Source: Ohtaekwangia kribbensis (lineage in GTDB: Bacteria > Bacteroidota > Bacteroidia > Cytophagales > Cyclobacteriaceae). From it: DNA of 64,000 nucleotides. The position numbers were made by a program, and so were the translations under genes. The notes beneath the pieces are model-generated. The model had not been told where the DNA came from and did not search any database. It saw only the letters and a list, made by a program, of their open reading frames with translations. Positions 7,365-15,160 of the stretch are shown piece by piece (the first letter of the stretch is position 1; each line of letters begins with the position of its first letter). The stretch is from assembly GCF_042676245.1 (NCBI RefSeq), contig NZ_JBHTKA010000001.1, positions 620,001 to 684,000 on the forward strand, in the 5' to 3' direction.

Positions 7365-7658
7365 ATGCTCCATCTATACATTATACCAGACGATCAACCC
7401 AGACCTGATAAAGCTAGCATCCTCCCCTTGGCCGGTGAGCTTGATGAAACTATAGTTGAGAACCTCCAGCAAAAAGGTATCATAGCCGACCGGTTTGATA
7501 TATACTCTACCTTTCGCTGGGGCACGGACCTGATCCAACAAATGCGACAAACCATCCAGAAGAAAAACATGAGCCGAGATGCCGATGTTCAGCAACTGGT
7601 AAAACTCTTTGATATAGCCGAGAAAAACAATTGCGGTCTGTTGGCTCACGGAGACTAA
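7365..7658 (+). CDS. Hypothetical protein (97 aa)
   Basis: A soluble single-domain protein starting MLHLYIIPDDQPRPDKASIL. A later helix carries GTDLIQQMRQTIQKKN, and QQLVKLFDIAEKNNCGLLAHGD ends the protein. It follows the MafI gene by 33 bases on the same strand, so the two are probably co-transcribed. I do not know the family. Size and partner suggest a second immunity-type protein, without direct evidence. Confidence 0.6.
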   Translation: MLHLYIIPDDQPRPDKASILPLAGELDETIVENLQQKGIIADRFDIYSTFRWGTDLIQQMRQTIQKKNMSRDADVQQLVKLFDIAEKNNCGLLAHGD

Positions 7659-7835
7659 TTATAAACTCGCAACACGCGCCTTGCTATATACCGCTGCACG
7701 CTCTATACTTTCCACTGCTACCGGCAAACGTTACAAGACGTATTCTATAAATACATCGAGCTTTCTGATACATTCGCTCGCCTGAAATAACTTTCTCCTG
7801 GTATACTGTATGGAATGCAGTATTACCTATAAAAA

Positions 7836-7872
7836 ATACCTTGCAAAAAATAGAAAACTCCCCGCAAGGTAT
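7836..7872 (-). terminator. Inverted repeat, possible terminator of the 7921-8577 gene
   Basis: ATACCTTGC at 7836-7844 pairs with GCAAGGTAT at 7864-7872 around a 19-base loop. It lies 48 bases beyond the stop codon of the minus-strand gene, with an A-rich run (T-rich on the minus strand) at 7830-7836. Confidence 0.5.
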
Positions 7873-7920
7873 ATACTTTATCTGCCGTCCATTAAAAAGT
7901 ATAGCGGTAACATTACCAAC

Positions 7921-8577
7921 CTACGCGCGACTCGTAAACTTTATACCGCTCACTTGCCTGTATTGCGGGCTCGTAGCGTCAAACAGCGACTTAATATATT
8001 GCTTCACCGACTGCGCGGTGTCATACAAGCCCGTATTCGCGGCATGTAGCAGCGTATCGCGGGCTATGCGGGCGTTACTCAGCGAAGTAATAGCGGCCAC
8101 TACGGCTTTGTTCCTGGCACGCAAGTCGGCCAGCAGGCTGTTTGGTGTGGTTACCCGCAACTCGTTCTCATTGGGCGTGTAGTGCGCTTCTGCGGCCACA
8201 GTCTGCGTAAGCTTCGCGAAGTTATCAACGAGTGTATCAAAGCTCTGTTGCGATACCGATATACCGGCAGGCTCCGGAGGTGTGTCGTCTTTGCCGGCAA
8301 CAGCAACAACCTTTTTACCGTTGCGCCTCCCCTGTATTTTAAAGTTTATAGAACTCGCATCATCCAGCGTTAGTTTGCTGGCATCTGTTGCGGCCAGCGC
8401 ATTTACTATTTTGGTAGATAGTTTCTTGAGCGGTGCAAAACTGGTTTCGCGGTCGTTGGTAGCATTGTCGAATGCAGTTTTAGCGGCCTTTACCGAATCC
8501 AGCACCGCGTGCGCATCGTCATGCAATTTGTTCAGTGACGCCAGTTTGATAGACTCTTTACTCGGATTGAACGCCAA
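7921..8577 (-). CDS. Conserved Bacteroidota hypothetical protein, helical (about 218 aa)
   Basis: Mostly helical and soluble. Residues 1-80 hold ASLNKLHDDAHAVLDSVKAA and ETSFAPLKKLSTKIVNALAA. A Pro-rich linker (KDDTPPEPAGISVSQQSFD) follows. The C-terminal part has NELRVTTPNSLLADLRARNK, NARIARDTLLHAANTGLYDT and SPQYRQVSGIKFTSRA. I recognise the ending as a recurring Bacteroidota type of unknown function. The start is uncertain: no ATG precedes the conserved part, so a TTG at 8577 is used, and the bases just upstream are made of ACGTGTTTACG repeats. The original 5' end may have been replaced by that repeat tract. Confidence 0.65.
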   Translation of the reverse strand: MAFNPSKESIKLASLNKLHDDAHAVLDSVKAAKTAFDNATNDRETSFAPLKKLSTKIVNALAATDASKLTLDDASSINFKIQGRRNGKKVVAVAGKDDTPPEPAGISVSQQSFDTLVDNFAKLTQTVAAEAHYTPNENELRVTTPNSLLADLRARNKAVVAAITSLSNARIARDTLLHAANTGLYDTAQSVKQYIKSLFDATSPQYRQVSGIKFTSRA

Positions 8578-8580
8578 AGT

Positions 8581-8687
8581 GGTGTTTACGTGTTTAGGCT
8601 GGCACGTGTTTACGTTCGTTCTAAAAACTTAAACCACGTAAGCACGCTTCCACCAACGTACCAACATAAACACGTACCAACGTAAAC
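8581..8687. repeat. ACGTGTTTACGT repeat tract with a 16-bp tandem duplication
   Basis: GTGTTTACGTG recurs at 8581-8591 and again at 8603-8612. In opposite orientation a 16-mer ACGTACCAAC(A/G)TAAAC is present twice back to back (8656-8671 and 8672-8687). A related ACGTGTTTACGTG occurs at 31879-31891. The tract abuts the uncertain start of the 7921-8577 gene. Confidence 0.6.
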
Positions 8688-8699
8688 ACGTAGAAGGTC

Positions 8700-8800
8700 C
8701 GGGCTATACGCTGCAAGTCCGTCCGCACACATGCCCTACCCGCTTCGGGCTTTCCGCTTCTATCCCTATTGCGAGGGTTTCGGTAAGGCAGCGTTACGGC
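8700..8800 (+). repeat. Intergenic GGGCTATACGCTGCAAGTCC-type element
   Basis: The order GGGCTATACGCTGCAAGTCC, CCCGCTTCGGGCTTTCCGCT, TCTATCCCTATTGCGAGG resembles a GC-rich intergenic element I associate with many Bacteroidota genomes (ctgCAAtCC ... gggCTttCCGCT). It contains the short inverted repeat CCCG-CTT-CGGG. Only this one copy is in the window, so calling it a repeat relies on memory. Confidence 0.35.
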
Positions 8801-8827
8801 TTTAGGTATATATAGTATATCTGTTTT

Positions 8828-9133
8828 TTACGTGTGAGGCTCGCTATCACTAACCGTTGAGCGCTCCACTCCTTTCATTTCCGTGCTGATCTTTTTAAAG
8901 AAGTTTATCAGAAAGTATAGATGCGCTGCCATGTGCTCAAACTCCTGCGGAAGCGATTGATGCTCATGCATAATATATACCTGGTATACTTCAATCAACG
9001 TTTCGCGATACTCTTCCGGTGAGGAGTAATCGAAAATGTCATCGAGGTATTGAATAGCTTCATCGGTTAGCTTGGTGGTTTTTGGCAATGTAACGGTGCG
9101 TTGCAGATAGAAATGCTCATCATGTTTAACCAT
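8828..9133 (-). CDS. Small conserved helical protein, hypothetical (101 aa)
   Basis: I start at the ATG at 9133 (MVKHDEHFYLQRTVTLPKTT); the longer frame to 9193 would run through the promoter region. The protein is acidic and helical, with LTDEAIQYLDDIFDYSSPEE, YRETLIEVYQVYIMHEHQSL and a closing FEHMAAHLYFLINFFKKI. No known domain is recognised. It is divergent from the XRE regulator gene. Two 16-bp direct repeats and a good promoter lie between them, so its expression is probably controlled by a regulator binding there. Confidence 0.65.
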   Translation of the reverse strand: MVKHDEHFYLQRTVTLPKTTKLTDEAIQYLDDIFDYSSPEEYRETLIEVYQVYIMHEHQSLPQEFEHMAAHLYFLINFFKKISTEMKGVERSTVSDSEPHT

Positions 9134-9173
9134 AACTTGAAAATATTTTATTGACCTTGATATATAAGTAATA

Positions 9174-9210
9174 CTTACACAAAAGTAAGACACACTTACA
9201 CAAAGTCAAG
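9174..9210. promoter_or_regulatory. Two phased operator-like direct repeats
   Basis: CTTACACAAAAGTAAG at 9174-9189 and CTTACACAAAGTCAAG at 9195-9210 are 16-bp copies with three mismatches, exactly 21 bases apart (two helical turns). Each is roughly palindromic (CTTAC/GTAAG). They cover both promoter boxes of the minus-strand gene and lie about 100 bases upstream of the XRE gene. Confidence 0.6.
9180..9209 (-). promoter_or_regulatory. Bacteroidota promoter for the 8828-9133 gene
   Basis: On the minus strand a TTG (9207-9209) is followed after exactly 19 bases by TACTTTTG (9187 down to 9180), a perfect match to TAnnTTTG. Transcription would start about 40 bases before the ATG at 9133. The boxes are embedded in the operator repeats, implying repression. 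Confidence 0.6.
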
Positions 9211-9307
9211 AAATACTTTAATTAAATCTTATATAACTGGAAGTATAACTTTTAGATAGATAAGCTAGACTTGCACAATTCCACTTTCTTGGGTTATTTT
9301 CAAGGAA

Positions 9308-9526
9308 ATGGAAGAACCGATAGACGAAATAAACAGGATAAAGGAAGTTCTTTTCTTCCAAAAGAGAACTCAAAAATGGCTAGCCGATGAGCTTGGAGTA
9401 AGCACTACAGCCATGACTGCGATGTGTAATAACAAAACTCAGCCTCACTTGAAAGATTTAAAAAAGATAGCTGCGATTTTGGATGTGGATATTAGAGAGT
9501 TGTTGATTTCTACTAAAAGAGATTAG
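9308..9526 (+). CDS. XRE-family HTH transcriptional regulator (72 aa)
   Basis: A single Cro/C1-type helix-turn-helix domain. RIKEVLFFQKRTQKWLADEL is followed by GVSTTAMTAMCNNKTQPHLK, the turn and recognition helix, and IAAILDVDIRELLIS ends the five-helix bundle. Small stand-alone regulators of this size commonly control restriction-modification or defence genes. It lies 29 bases upstream of the GHKL ATPase gene on the same strand, so it is probably the first gene of that operon. The repeats at 9174-9210 are its most likely operator, by position. Confidence 0.88.
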   Translation: MEEPIDEINRIKEVLFFQKRTQKWLADELGVSTTAMTAMCNNKTQPHLKDLKKIAAILDVDIRELLISTKRD

Positions 9527-9555
9527 AATTAAATTTTGCACTGACAAAAGTTTAT

Positions 9556-11808
9556 ATGGCATTCTTACGCTTTTCAGTTGACAGTGCCTTGCTTAGAGAG
9601 CTTGGTGAGAAATTAGTTGAGACAGTGCATTTGGCATTGGTAGAGCTAGTAAAAAACTGTTATGACGCGGATGCAACAGAAGTAGAAATAATTTTTACAA
9701 CAAATGATAATGGTGCAACCATAATAAAGGTCATTGATAATGGCACAGGTATGAGCCATACCTCCGTAAAGGACTATTGGATGAGAATAGCAACCTCGAA
9801 CAAAGAAGACAGAAAAGTTTCTACTGTATTTGGGCGTCCATTGACGGGTGCCAAGGGAATCGGTAGATTTTGCTGTAGGAGACTTGGCAATCGCCTTACT
9901 TTAATAACAAAAGGAACAGCAAATGGTAAGACAGTTGGCAAACAATCTAAAATCGAATATACTGAGGTTGAATTTCCGTGGATGGAGTTTGAGCCAGGAA
10001 CTGACGTTACTGACATAAAATGTAAAGGTGACCAAACATTTAAGAATGGAGAAATTACTGGTACCACTTTAATAATAAGTGGCATTTCAGAAGAATGGTC
10101 ACATAGGGGACTTAATTGGCTTAAAAGGCAACTTGCAGTCCTTGCCGCTAATAGAGGAGTTAAGAGAGAGGGATTTAAAGAAGATCCTGGTTTCAATGTC
10201 AAGTTAATAGCCCCTGATTTCGAAGGTGGTATAAGAGATCTAAGAGATGATTTAATGAATGCTGGTTGGGGGACTCTAACGGCATATATTAATAAAAAAC
10301 ACCAGGCTGTCTGCGAATTAAATGCACTCGGCATTGGTAGAAAGACAATTACTTCGAGTCAAAAATTTTCAGCTCTCAGAGATATCTCGCTTGAGATTGC
10401 AATTATGGTTGATCAACGTGATCAAATGAGAGATACAGGTGTTTTGTCTCAAGGAACTTTGCAAAAAATACTTCCTGAGTGGGGAGGCGTTCAAGTTAGA
10501 TACAGAAATTTTAGAGTATATCCTTATGGTGATAATGATTGGCTAGAAATTGATAGGGATCGAGGACTTAGGAAAGGGAATCCTAATAGTGAATTATTTG
10601 CATTTGCTCAATCCCTTAGAGGTGTTGATCCATCGCGTTCCCTACTGAATTTACTTTCTATGCGAAGTTACGTTGGAAACGTCAACATCGGGGAGGAAGC
10701 GGATGGATTTGAAATGAAATTAAATAGAGAAGGCTTCTTATCTTCCGTTGCAGTAGACCAATTAAAAGATTTCGTGCGATTTACCATTGATTGGTCAACA
10801 ATTTTAAGAGATTATTATATTAGGCAAGAATCGCAAAGACATTTCTTGATAGCGAAAGGAGAATTCGAGAACATTATCGATCAAAAAATTGATGCGGACA
10901 AAGTCGTCACTGAAGCTGTTAGCTTTTTAGAACATAATGTGAGGTCAATTATAGATCATCTGCCTGAAAAAGAAGCGAAAGAGATCGAAATCTCATTTAC
11001 TAAGGCCACAGAAGCAATTCGAAAACATAATGAATCTAATCAGGCTGAGCTTTCACATCTGAGGTTAGTTGCATCTACTTCAACCTTACTTTTAATATTT
11101 TCTCATGAAGTAAAATCATTATTGGGTCTTCTAGAGCAAAGTAAAAATTCCCTCACATTGATTGCAAAGAATATGTCTTCCCCAAAACATCAGAGGAAGG
11201 TCAACGAAATATCTGCAAGTTTTTCAGAACTAAAAGATAGATTAGAAGAATTGTTACAGTTGACTTCGCTAGTTGGTTCCGACCATAGGAAATCTAAGCC
11301 TAGTCAAATAGCACTTAAAGAAAAAATAGCAAGAGTTGAGAAAGTATTTGAACTAGTAACAAATAAATATGAGATAACAATTGATTACAGCGGAGTGCCA
11401 GCTAATATAGTGATTAAGAAAATTCTTGAAGCTGAGCTTTATTCAATTTTACTCAATGTTCTTTCAAATAGTATTAAATCAGTTATCGCTGCTGGCAGAA
11501 ATCGAATAATTCAAATTAACGCAGTAAAGGATGGTATCTATAATATCATTACAATAAAAGACACAGGTCTAGGATTAAAGGAATCAAGTTTTGAAGAAGT
11601 GTTCATACCATTTATAGCAGATCCCGAGGGCAAACTTTATCAAAATTTAGATAGTAGATTAAACCCAGAGGATAATCTTATAGTAGGTACTGGAAGTGGA
11701 CTCGGCTTAGGGATTGTGAAAGAGATTGTCAATGCGCACGATGGCACTGTAGAATTTGTAAAGCCACAAAAAGATTGGAATGCTGAACTAGTAATAAAAT
11801 TACCATGA
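9556..11808 (+). CDS. Protein with two GHKL ATPase modules (HSP90/MORC-like N-terminus, kinase-like C-terminus)
   Basis: 750 residues, no membrane segment. The N-terminal module has the Bergerat boxes: E30 and N34 in ALVELVKNCYDADATEVE, DNGTGM at 61-66 and TGAKGIGRF at 97-105, as in HSP90, MutL and MORC rather than sensor kinases. A long middle part ends in a helical segment with FSHEVKSLL around H517, which resembles the H-box of histidine kinases. The C-terminal module again has an N box (LLNVLSNSIKS), a G1 box (KDTGLGL) and a G2 box (GTGSGLGLGIV). One protein thus combines a sensor-like ATPase and a possible phosphotransfer kinase. Its stop overlaps the start of the receiver-domain gene by ATGA, so the two products probably work as a pair. 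Confidence 0.85.
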   Translation: MAFLRFSVDSALLRELGEKLVETVHLALVELVKNCYDADATEVEIIFTTNDNGATIIKVIDNGTGMSHTSVKDYWMRIATSNKEDRKVSTVFGRPLTGAKGIGRFCCRRLGNRLTLITKGTANGKTVGKQSKIEYTEVEFPWMEFEPGTDVTDIKCKGDQTFKNGEITGTTLIISGISEEWSHRGLNWLKRQLAVLAANRGVKREGFKEDPGFNVKLIAPDFEGGIRDLRDDLMNAGWGTLTAYINKKHQAVCELNALGIGRKTITSSQKFSALRDISLEIAIMVDQRDQMRDTGVLSQGTLQKILPEWGGVQVRYRNFRVYPYGDNDWLEIDRDRGLRKGNPNSELFAFAQSLRGVDPSRSLLNLLSMRSYVGNVNIGEEADGFEMKLNREGFLSSVAVDQLKDFVRFTIDWSTILRDYYIRQESQRHFLIAKGEFENIIDQKIDADKVVTEAVSFLEHNVRSIIDHLPEKEAKEIEISFTKATEAIRKHNESNQAELSHLRLVASTSTLLLIFSHEVKSLLGLLEQSKNSLTLIAKNMSSPKHQRKVNEISASFSELKDRLEELLQLTSLVGSDHRKSKPSQIALKEKIARVEKVFELVTNKYEITIDYSGVPANIVIKKILEAELYSILLNVLSNSIKSVIAAGRNRIIQINAVKDGIYNIITIKDTGLGLKESSFEEVFIPFIADPEGKLYQNLDSRLNPEDNLIVGTGSGLGLGIVKEIVNAHDGTVEFVKPQKDWNAELVIKLP

Positions 11809-12782
11809 GTAAATTGAAATTTATCTGGATAGATGATGATCCTCGTAGGCGCACTTCGTCCGACAACTTAAAAAAAGCAGCAAATCTTAGCGGAGAATTT
11901 ATTGATGTCAAGAGTCAAGACTATGAAGTTGAAATTAAAAGTCTCTTAAAAAAAGCAGAGCCGGATTTAATATTGATTGATCACAATTTAAGAGAAATCA
12001 GTACAGGTATTTTCAAGAAGGGTTCAACGTTTGCGGCCTATATAAGAGAAACTTGGCCCGAATGCCCCATTGTTTGCATTACTGCAGAAGACATCAGCAC
12101 TGTTGATTCTCAAAAGAGATCATTATATGACGCCATTTTTAGCATCTCCAAAATTTCTTCCCACTACTCCACTATAATATCTATAGCCAAATCATTCAAA
12201 AAACTTCGGAATAAACGTCCACAAAATGTGATGGATATTCTGTCTTTGATGAAAGCTCCCAATGAAGATCGTGTTCGCCTAATGACAATTCTTCCTCAAG
12301 AACTAAAAGAAAATTTCGGAGACGATAGTTTATTTCTGAACATTTCACACTGGATTAGAAATACCTTCATATCGCGCGCAGGATTTGTTTATGACAGATT
12401 GTGGATTGCTACAATTCTCGGGTTAAAAGAAAATAGCTTTAGTAAGGTCGAAGACCTCTTTGCCAAGGCAAAGTATTCAGGAATTTTTTCAGACAGTAGC
12501 AATGAAGTTTGGTGGAAAAGTGAAGTATTGTCAATACTATCTGATAATGTAAAAGAATTTGGTTTGCCTTGGGAGAAAGGACGTTTACTCCCCTCTATTT
12601 CGAAAAAAGATTACAGTCAATGTTATGTAACTGGGGAAGAATATCCGGAGACCGTTGCTTTCATTGATGAAACAAAAGGTTCGAAAAGAGCACCAATGAA
12701 ATTACATCAAACGATATCACATCCAAGTTACGAAGATTTGTTATTCTTCGAGGAAATTAGATTAATGAAACCTGCAGAATGA
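11805..12782 (+). CDS. Response-regulator-like protein with novel C-terminal part (325 aa)
   Basis: Residues 1-130 form a receiver-like domain. LKFIWIDDDP gives acidic residues D10-D12, LILIDHNL gives a phosphoacceptor-like D59, VCITAED gives T93, and K116 lies in SISKIS. After it comes a helical region of about 200 residues with no HTH or known output motif, containing a WIRNTFISRAGFVYDRLWI stretch. It would therefore act by protein interaction rather than classical DNA binding. It overlaps the ATPase gene before it and the unknown gene after it by 4 bases each. The natural partner is the histidine-kinase-like C-terminus of the upstream protein. Confidence 0.75.
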   Translation: MSKLKFIWIDDDPRRRTSSDNLKKAANLSGEFIDVKSQDYEVEIKSLLKKAEPDLILIDHNLREISTGIFKKGSTFAAYIRETWPECPIVCITAEDISTVDSQKRSLYDAIFSISKISSHYSTIISIAKSFKKLRNKRPQNVMDILSLMKAPNEDRVRLMTILPQELKENFGDDSLFLNISHWIRNTFISRAGFVYDRLWIATILGLKENSFSKVEDLFAKAKYSGIFSDSSNEVWWKSEVLSILSDNVKEFGLPWEKGRLLPSISKKDYSQCYVTGEEYPETVAFIDETKGSKRAPMKLHQTISHPSYEDLLFFEEIRLMKPAE

Positions 12783-13477
12783 GCATACATTCCGATCACC
12801 CAAAATATCCGCAATTCTTTAGAAACGAATTGAGAACCTTGAATGTAATAGCGAGCAACACGTTCTTAGTGAATAAATTTAGGAACTTAACAACAATAGC
12901 TGATCGCTTATATCATGCATATAAAGGATACAAAGATAAGGAACTATTAATTCGAGACTTTAAGTTCCATGTAGATTTTGATATTGAAATAGAAAAGCAA
13001 CAACGCAGAATAGTAATTGAAGCCGGCATTCGAAGTCAATATAGCATGGCTTCGTACGTACTGTCAATATGTGAAAAAAATACGCCTCCTTATAGTATAA
13101 TTAGGAAGTTTCATTTTGACTATGCGCTTCCAGTAGCCGGAGATTCTCGACCAAAACCCGTTTATCATTTACAATACGGTGGAGAACAATCACCTCAACT
13201 TGCTGCGCTAGGTATAGATGTAGGACATTTACACCCCTGGCTGTCATTACCAAGAATCAACTACGCCCCGATGAACCTAGCGTTGCTTCTTGATATGGTT
13301 TTTTGCGAATTCAGGACAGCCGATACTGTACATATAATTGAGGACAGCAAATGGCGTGAGCATATTAAACTCAACGAAGATTTTTTACTACGTCCTTATT
13401 ACTTAAAAGTAAACGGCTTTGTGAATCATGATCATAAAGTCAATTCGTTAATTAGAGATTTCAATTATGGCAGGTGA
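12779..13477 (+). CDS. Unknown protein of the GHKL/receiver/methyltransferase operon (232 aa)
   Basis: A soluble alpha/beta protein with no signal or membrane segment. Landmarks are FKFHVDFDIEIEKQQRRIVI, then EAGIRSQYSMASYVLSICEK, KPVYHLQYGGEQSPQL, LHPWLSLPRINYAP and an end RPYYLKVNGFVNHDHKV. I recognise no nuclease motif with confidence; the acidic HVDFDIEIE strand is the only candidate for a metal site. It overlaps the receiver gene by 4 bases and the methyltransferase gene by 11 bases. Such strict coupling means it is probably a stoichiometric component of the system, perhaps the missing effector. That is inference. Confidence 0.6.
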   Translation: MSIHSDHPKYPQFFRNELRTLNVIASNTFLVNKFRNLTTIADRLYHAYKGYKDKELLIRDFKFHVDFDIEIEKQQRRIVIEAGIRSQYSMASYVLSICEKNTPPYSIIRKFHFDYALPVAGDSRPKPVYHLQYGGEQSPQLAALGIDVGHLHPWLSLPRINYAPMNLALLLDMVFCEFRTADTVHIIEDSKWREHIKLNEDFLLRPYYLKVNGFVNHDHKVNSLIRDFNYGR

Positions 13478-15011
13478 AGTGGCACATGAAAGAGACAATG
13501 GTATATATTATACTCCTCCCATCCTAGCAGAATATTTAGCCAAATCAACTCAGTTCACTCCAGGCATGTCAATCTTAGATCCCGCTTATGGCGAGGGGTC
13601 TCTTTTATTAGCGGCCGAGAAAATATATAAAGAGTCGAATTATAACGAAGACTTACATCTATTTGGTTGTGACATCAAACCTGTGAATGGCCTATTGAAG
13701 CATCTACCTAAGGCCAACTTAAAAAAGATTGATTTTTTCAGATACTCCAGTAACAACAAGTTTAACCTGATCTTGATGAATCCCCCTTATGTGCGTCATC
13801 ATAGATTAACAAACGAGACCATTCAACGGGCCAGAAAAGACTTACCAGATCTAAGAATTCTTAACAACTCCGCTGACTTGTGGGCATATTTCTTAGTTAA
13901 AGCCCTTTCACATTTGCACATAGGAAGTGGTATAAGTGCGATACTTCCATGGTCATTTTTGCAAGCCGGTTATGCAACTCCGTTACGGAAGCTACTAGCA
14001 AAAAAATTTGAAACAATTAAAGTACAAACCCTGGGAGAAGAATATTTTCAAAAAGCCCAGGAGCGGATAGTTATTGTATTGTTGAGTAATTTTGGCCAAG
14101 AATGTAACTCAATTCAAATAGGTTCATCGAAGAACATACATGAGAATATACTATACTCAGATATAACTCTTGATAATTGGATTTCAGATAAAGTTCACTA
14201 CTCTGGAGAGGATAATCTAACTGAAATTCTAAACAGATGTGAACGTGAATTTGGATTTGAGAAATTAGGAACGTATGCAAGTATTCTCATAGGTGTAGTT
14301 ACCGGAGCTGACGATTTCTTTATTAGGGCAAAAACGGAAATGAAAGAATTAGGTATCAAGTCCAAACATTTGATACCCATCATAAGTACCACAAAAGAAT
14401 TTACAGAGGTTTTAAACAATGGCGATCAAAATCTAAAGCGATTAATTGTTTTAAATAAAAAAGACTATAATAATTATAGAGGTTTAATACAAAAAGGGCG
14501 CAATGGGTTACTTCATTTGCGAGCACATTCCCTTCGAAGAGATCCTTGGTATGCTGTTAAAGTGGGAAAAATTCCCGATGCCTTTTTTCCTTATAGAATA
14601 GGCATCACACCTTTTTTACTTACAAATGATCTAAAAATTCAATGCACAAATTCTGTTCATCGAATATACTTTAAGAACATTTCAGAAACGGAGCGAAAAT
14701 GGATCGAAGTAAGCTTACTATCAATTATTGGTCAACTTTCTCTGGAAGTCTATTCTAAAACTTACGGTAGAGGAATGCTTAAGATTGAACCTAAGTCATT
14801 GAAAGAGTCATTAATTATTAGGCGCGAAGACGAAGCAATTAATGAAGTATATGAACTCATTAAAGAACAACTTAGGACTAATAATAAGAGAACCGCATCC
14901 GAAATAGCAACGAATTTTATATGTAGATATTTAGGCATTCCTGAAGCTCTCGAAACAGAGATAACTAACTCGCTCGAAAGAATTCAACGTCTTCGTCTAA
15001 ATAATGAATAA
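13467..15011 (+). CDS. N6-adenine DNA methyltransferase (Eco57I/type I-like)
   Basis: 514 residues. GIYYTPP (12-18) is the usual lead-in of N6-adenine methylases. LDPAYGEGSLL (37-47) is the SAM-binding motif I, and MNPPYV with NPPY at 105-108 is the catalytic motif IV. A second half of about 300 residues without catalytic motifs is probably the target-recognition part (IGVVTGADDFFI, LLHLRAHSLRRDPWYAVK). The enzyme would transfer a methyl group from SAM to adenine N6 in a specific DNA site. No restriction endonuclease domain is fused. It is the last gene of the operon, and an IS256-type element starts 34 bases after its stop. Confidence 0.85.
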   Translation: MAGEVAHERDNGIYYTPPILAEYLAKSTQFTPGMSILDPAYGEGSLLLAAEKIYKESNYNEDLHLFGCDIKPVNGLLKHLPKANLKKIDFFRYSSNNKFNLILMNPPYVRHHRLTNETIQRARKDLPDLRILNNSADLWAYFLVKALSHLHIGSGISAILPWSFLQAGYATPLRKLLAKKFETIKVQTLGEEYFQKAQERIVIVLLSNFGQECNSIQIGSSKNIHENILYSDITLDNWISDKVHYSGEDNLTEILNRCEREFGFEKLGTYASILIGVVTGADDFFIRAKTEMKELGIKSKHLIPIISTTKEFTEVLNNGDQNLKRLIVLNKKDYNNYRGLIQKGRNGLLHLRAHSLRRDPWYAVKVGKIPDAFFPYRIGITPFLLTNDLKIQCTNSVHRIYFKNISETERKWIEVSLLSIIGQLSLEVYSKTYGRGMLKIEPKSLKESLIIRREDEAINEVYELIKEQLRTNNKRTASEIATNFICRYLGIPEALETEITNSLERIQRLRLNNE

Positions 15012-15071
15012 ATATTTAACACTATCATGAATGAGATACACAGGTAGCGTCTAAGTAACTGTGTAAAGGTA

Positions 15072-15123
15072 CGATTGACCACAGGTGGTCTATAGTTGAA
15101 AAGCTATAGAGCCAGGTCAATCG
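15072..15123. other. Nested hairpin upstream of the transposase gene
   Basis: CGATTGACC (15072-15080) pairs with GGTCAATCG (15115-15123), and inside it CTATAG (15090-15095) pairs with CTATAG (15104-15109). Positioned between the left IS end and the transposase ATG, it is of the kind that blocks translation of read-through transcripts from outside the element. Confidence 0.55.
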
Positions 15124-15160
15124 ATGGTTTTAAAACATTACCTTTAAATACACAGTTACA

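Noticed and set aside
9556..15011. Calling the methyltransferase operon a complete restriction-modification, BREX or DISARM system
   Set aside because: No PglZ, BrxC, helicase or recognised endonuclease is present. The members match none of the known gene sets I can name, so only a putative defence or epigenetic role is proposed.
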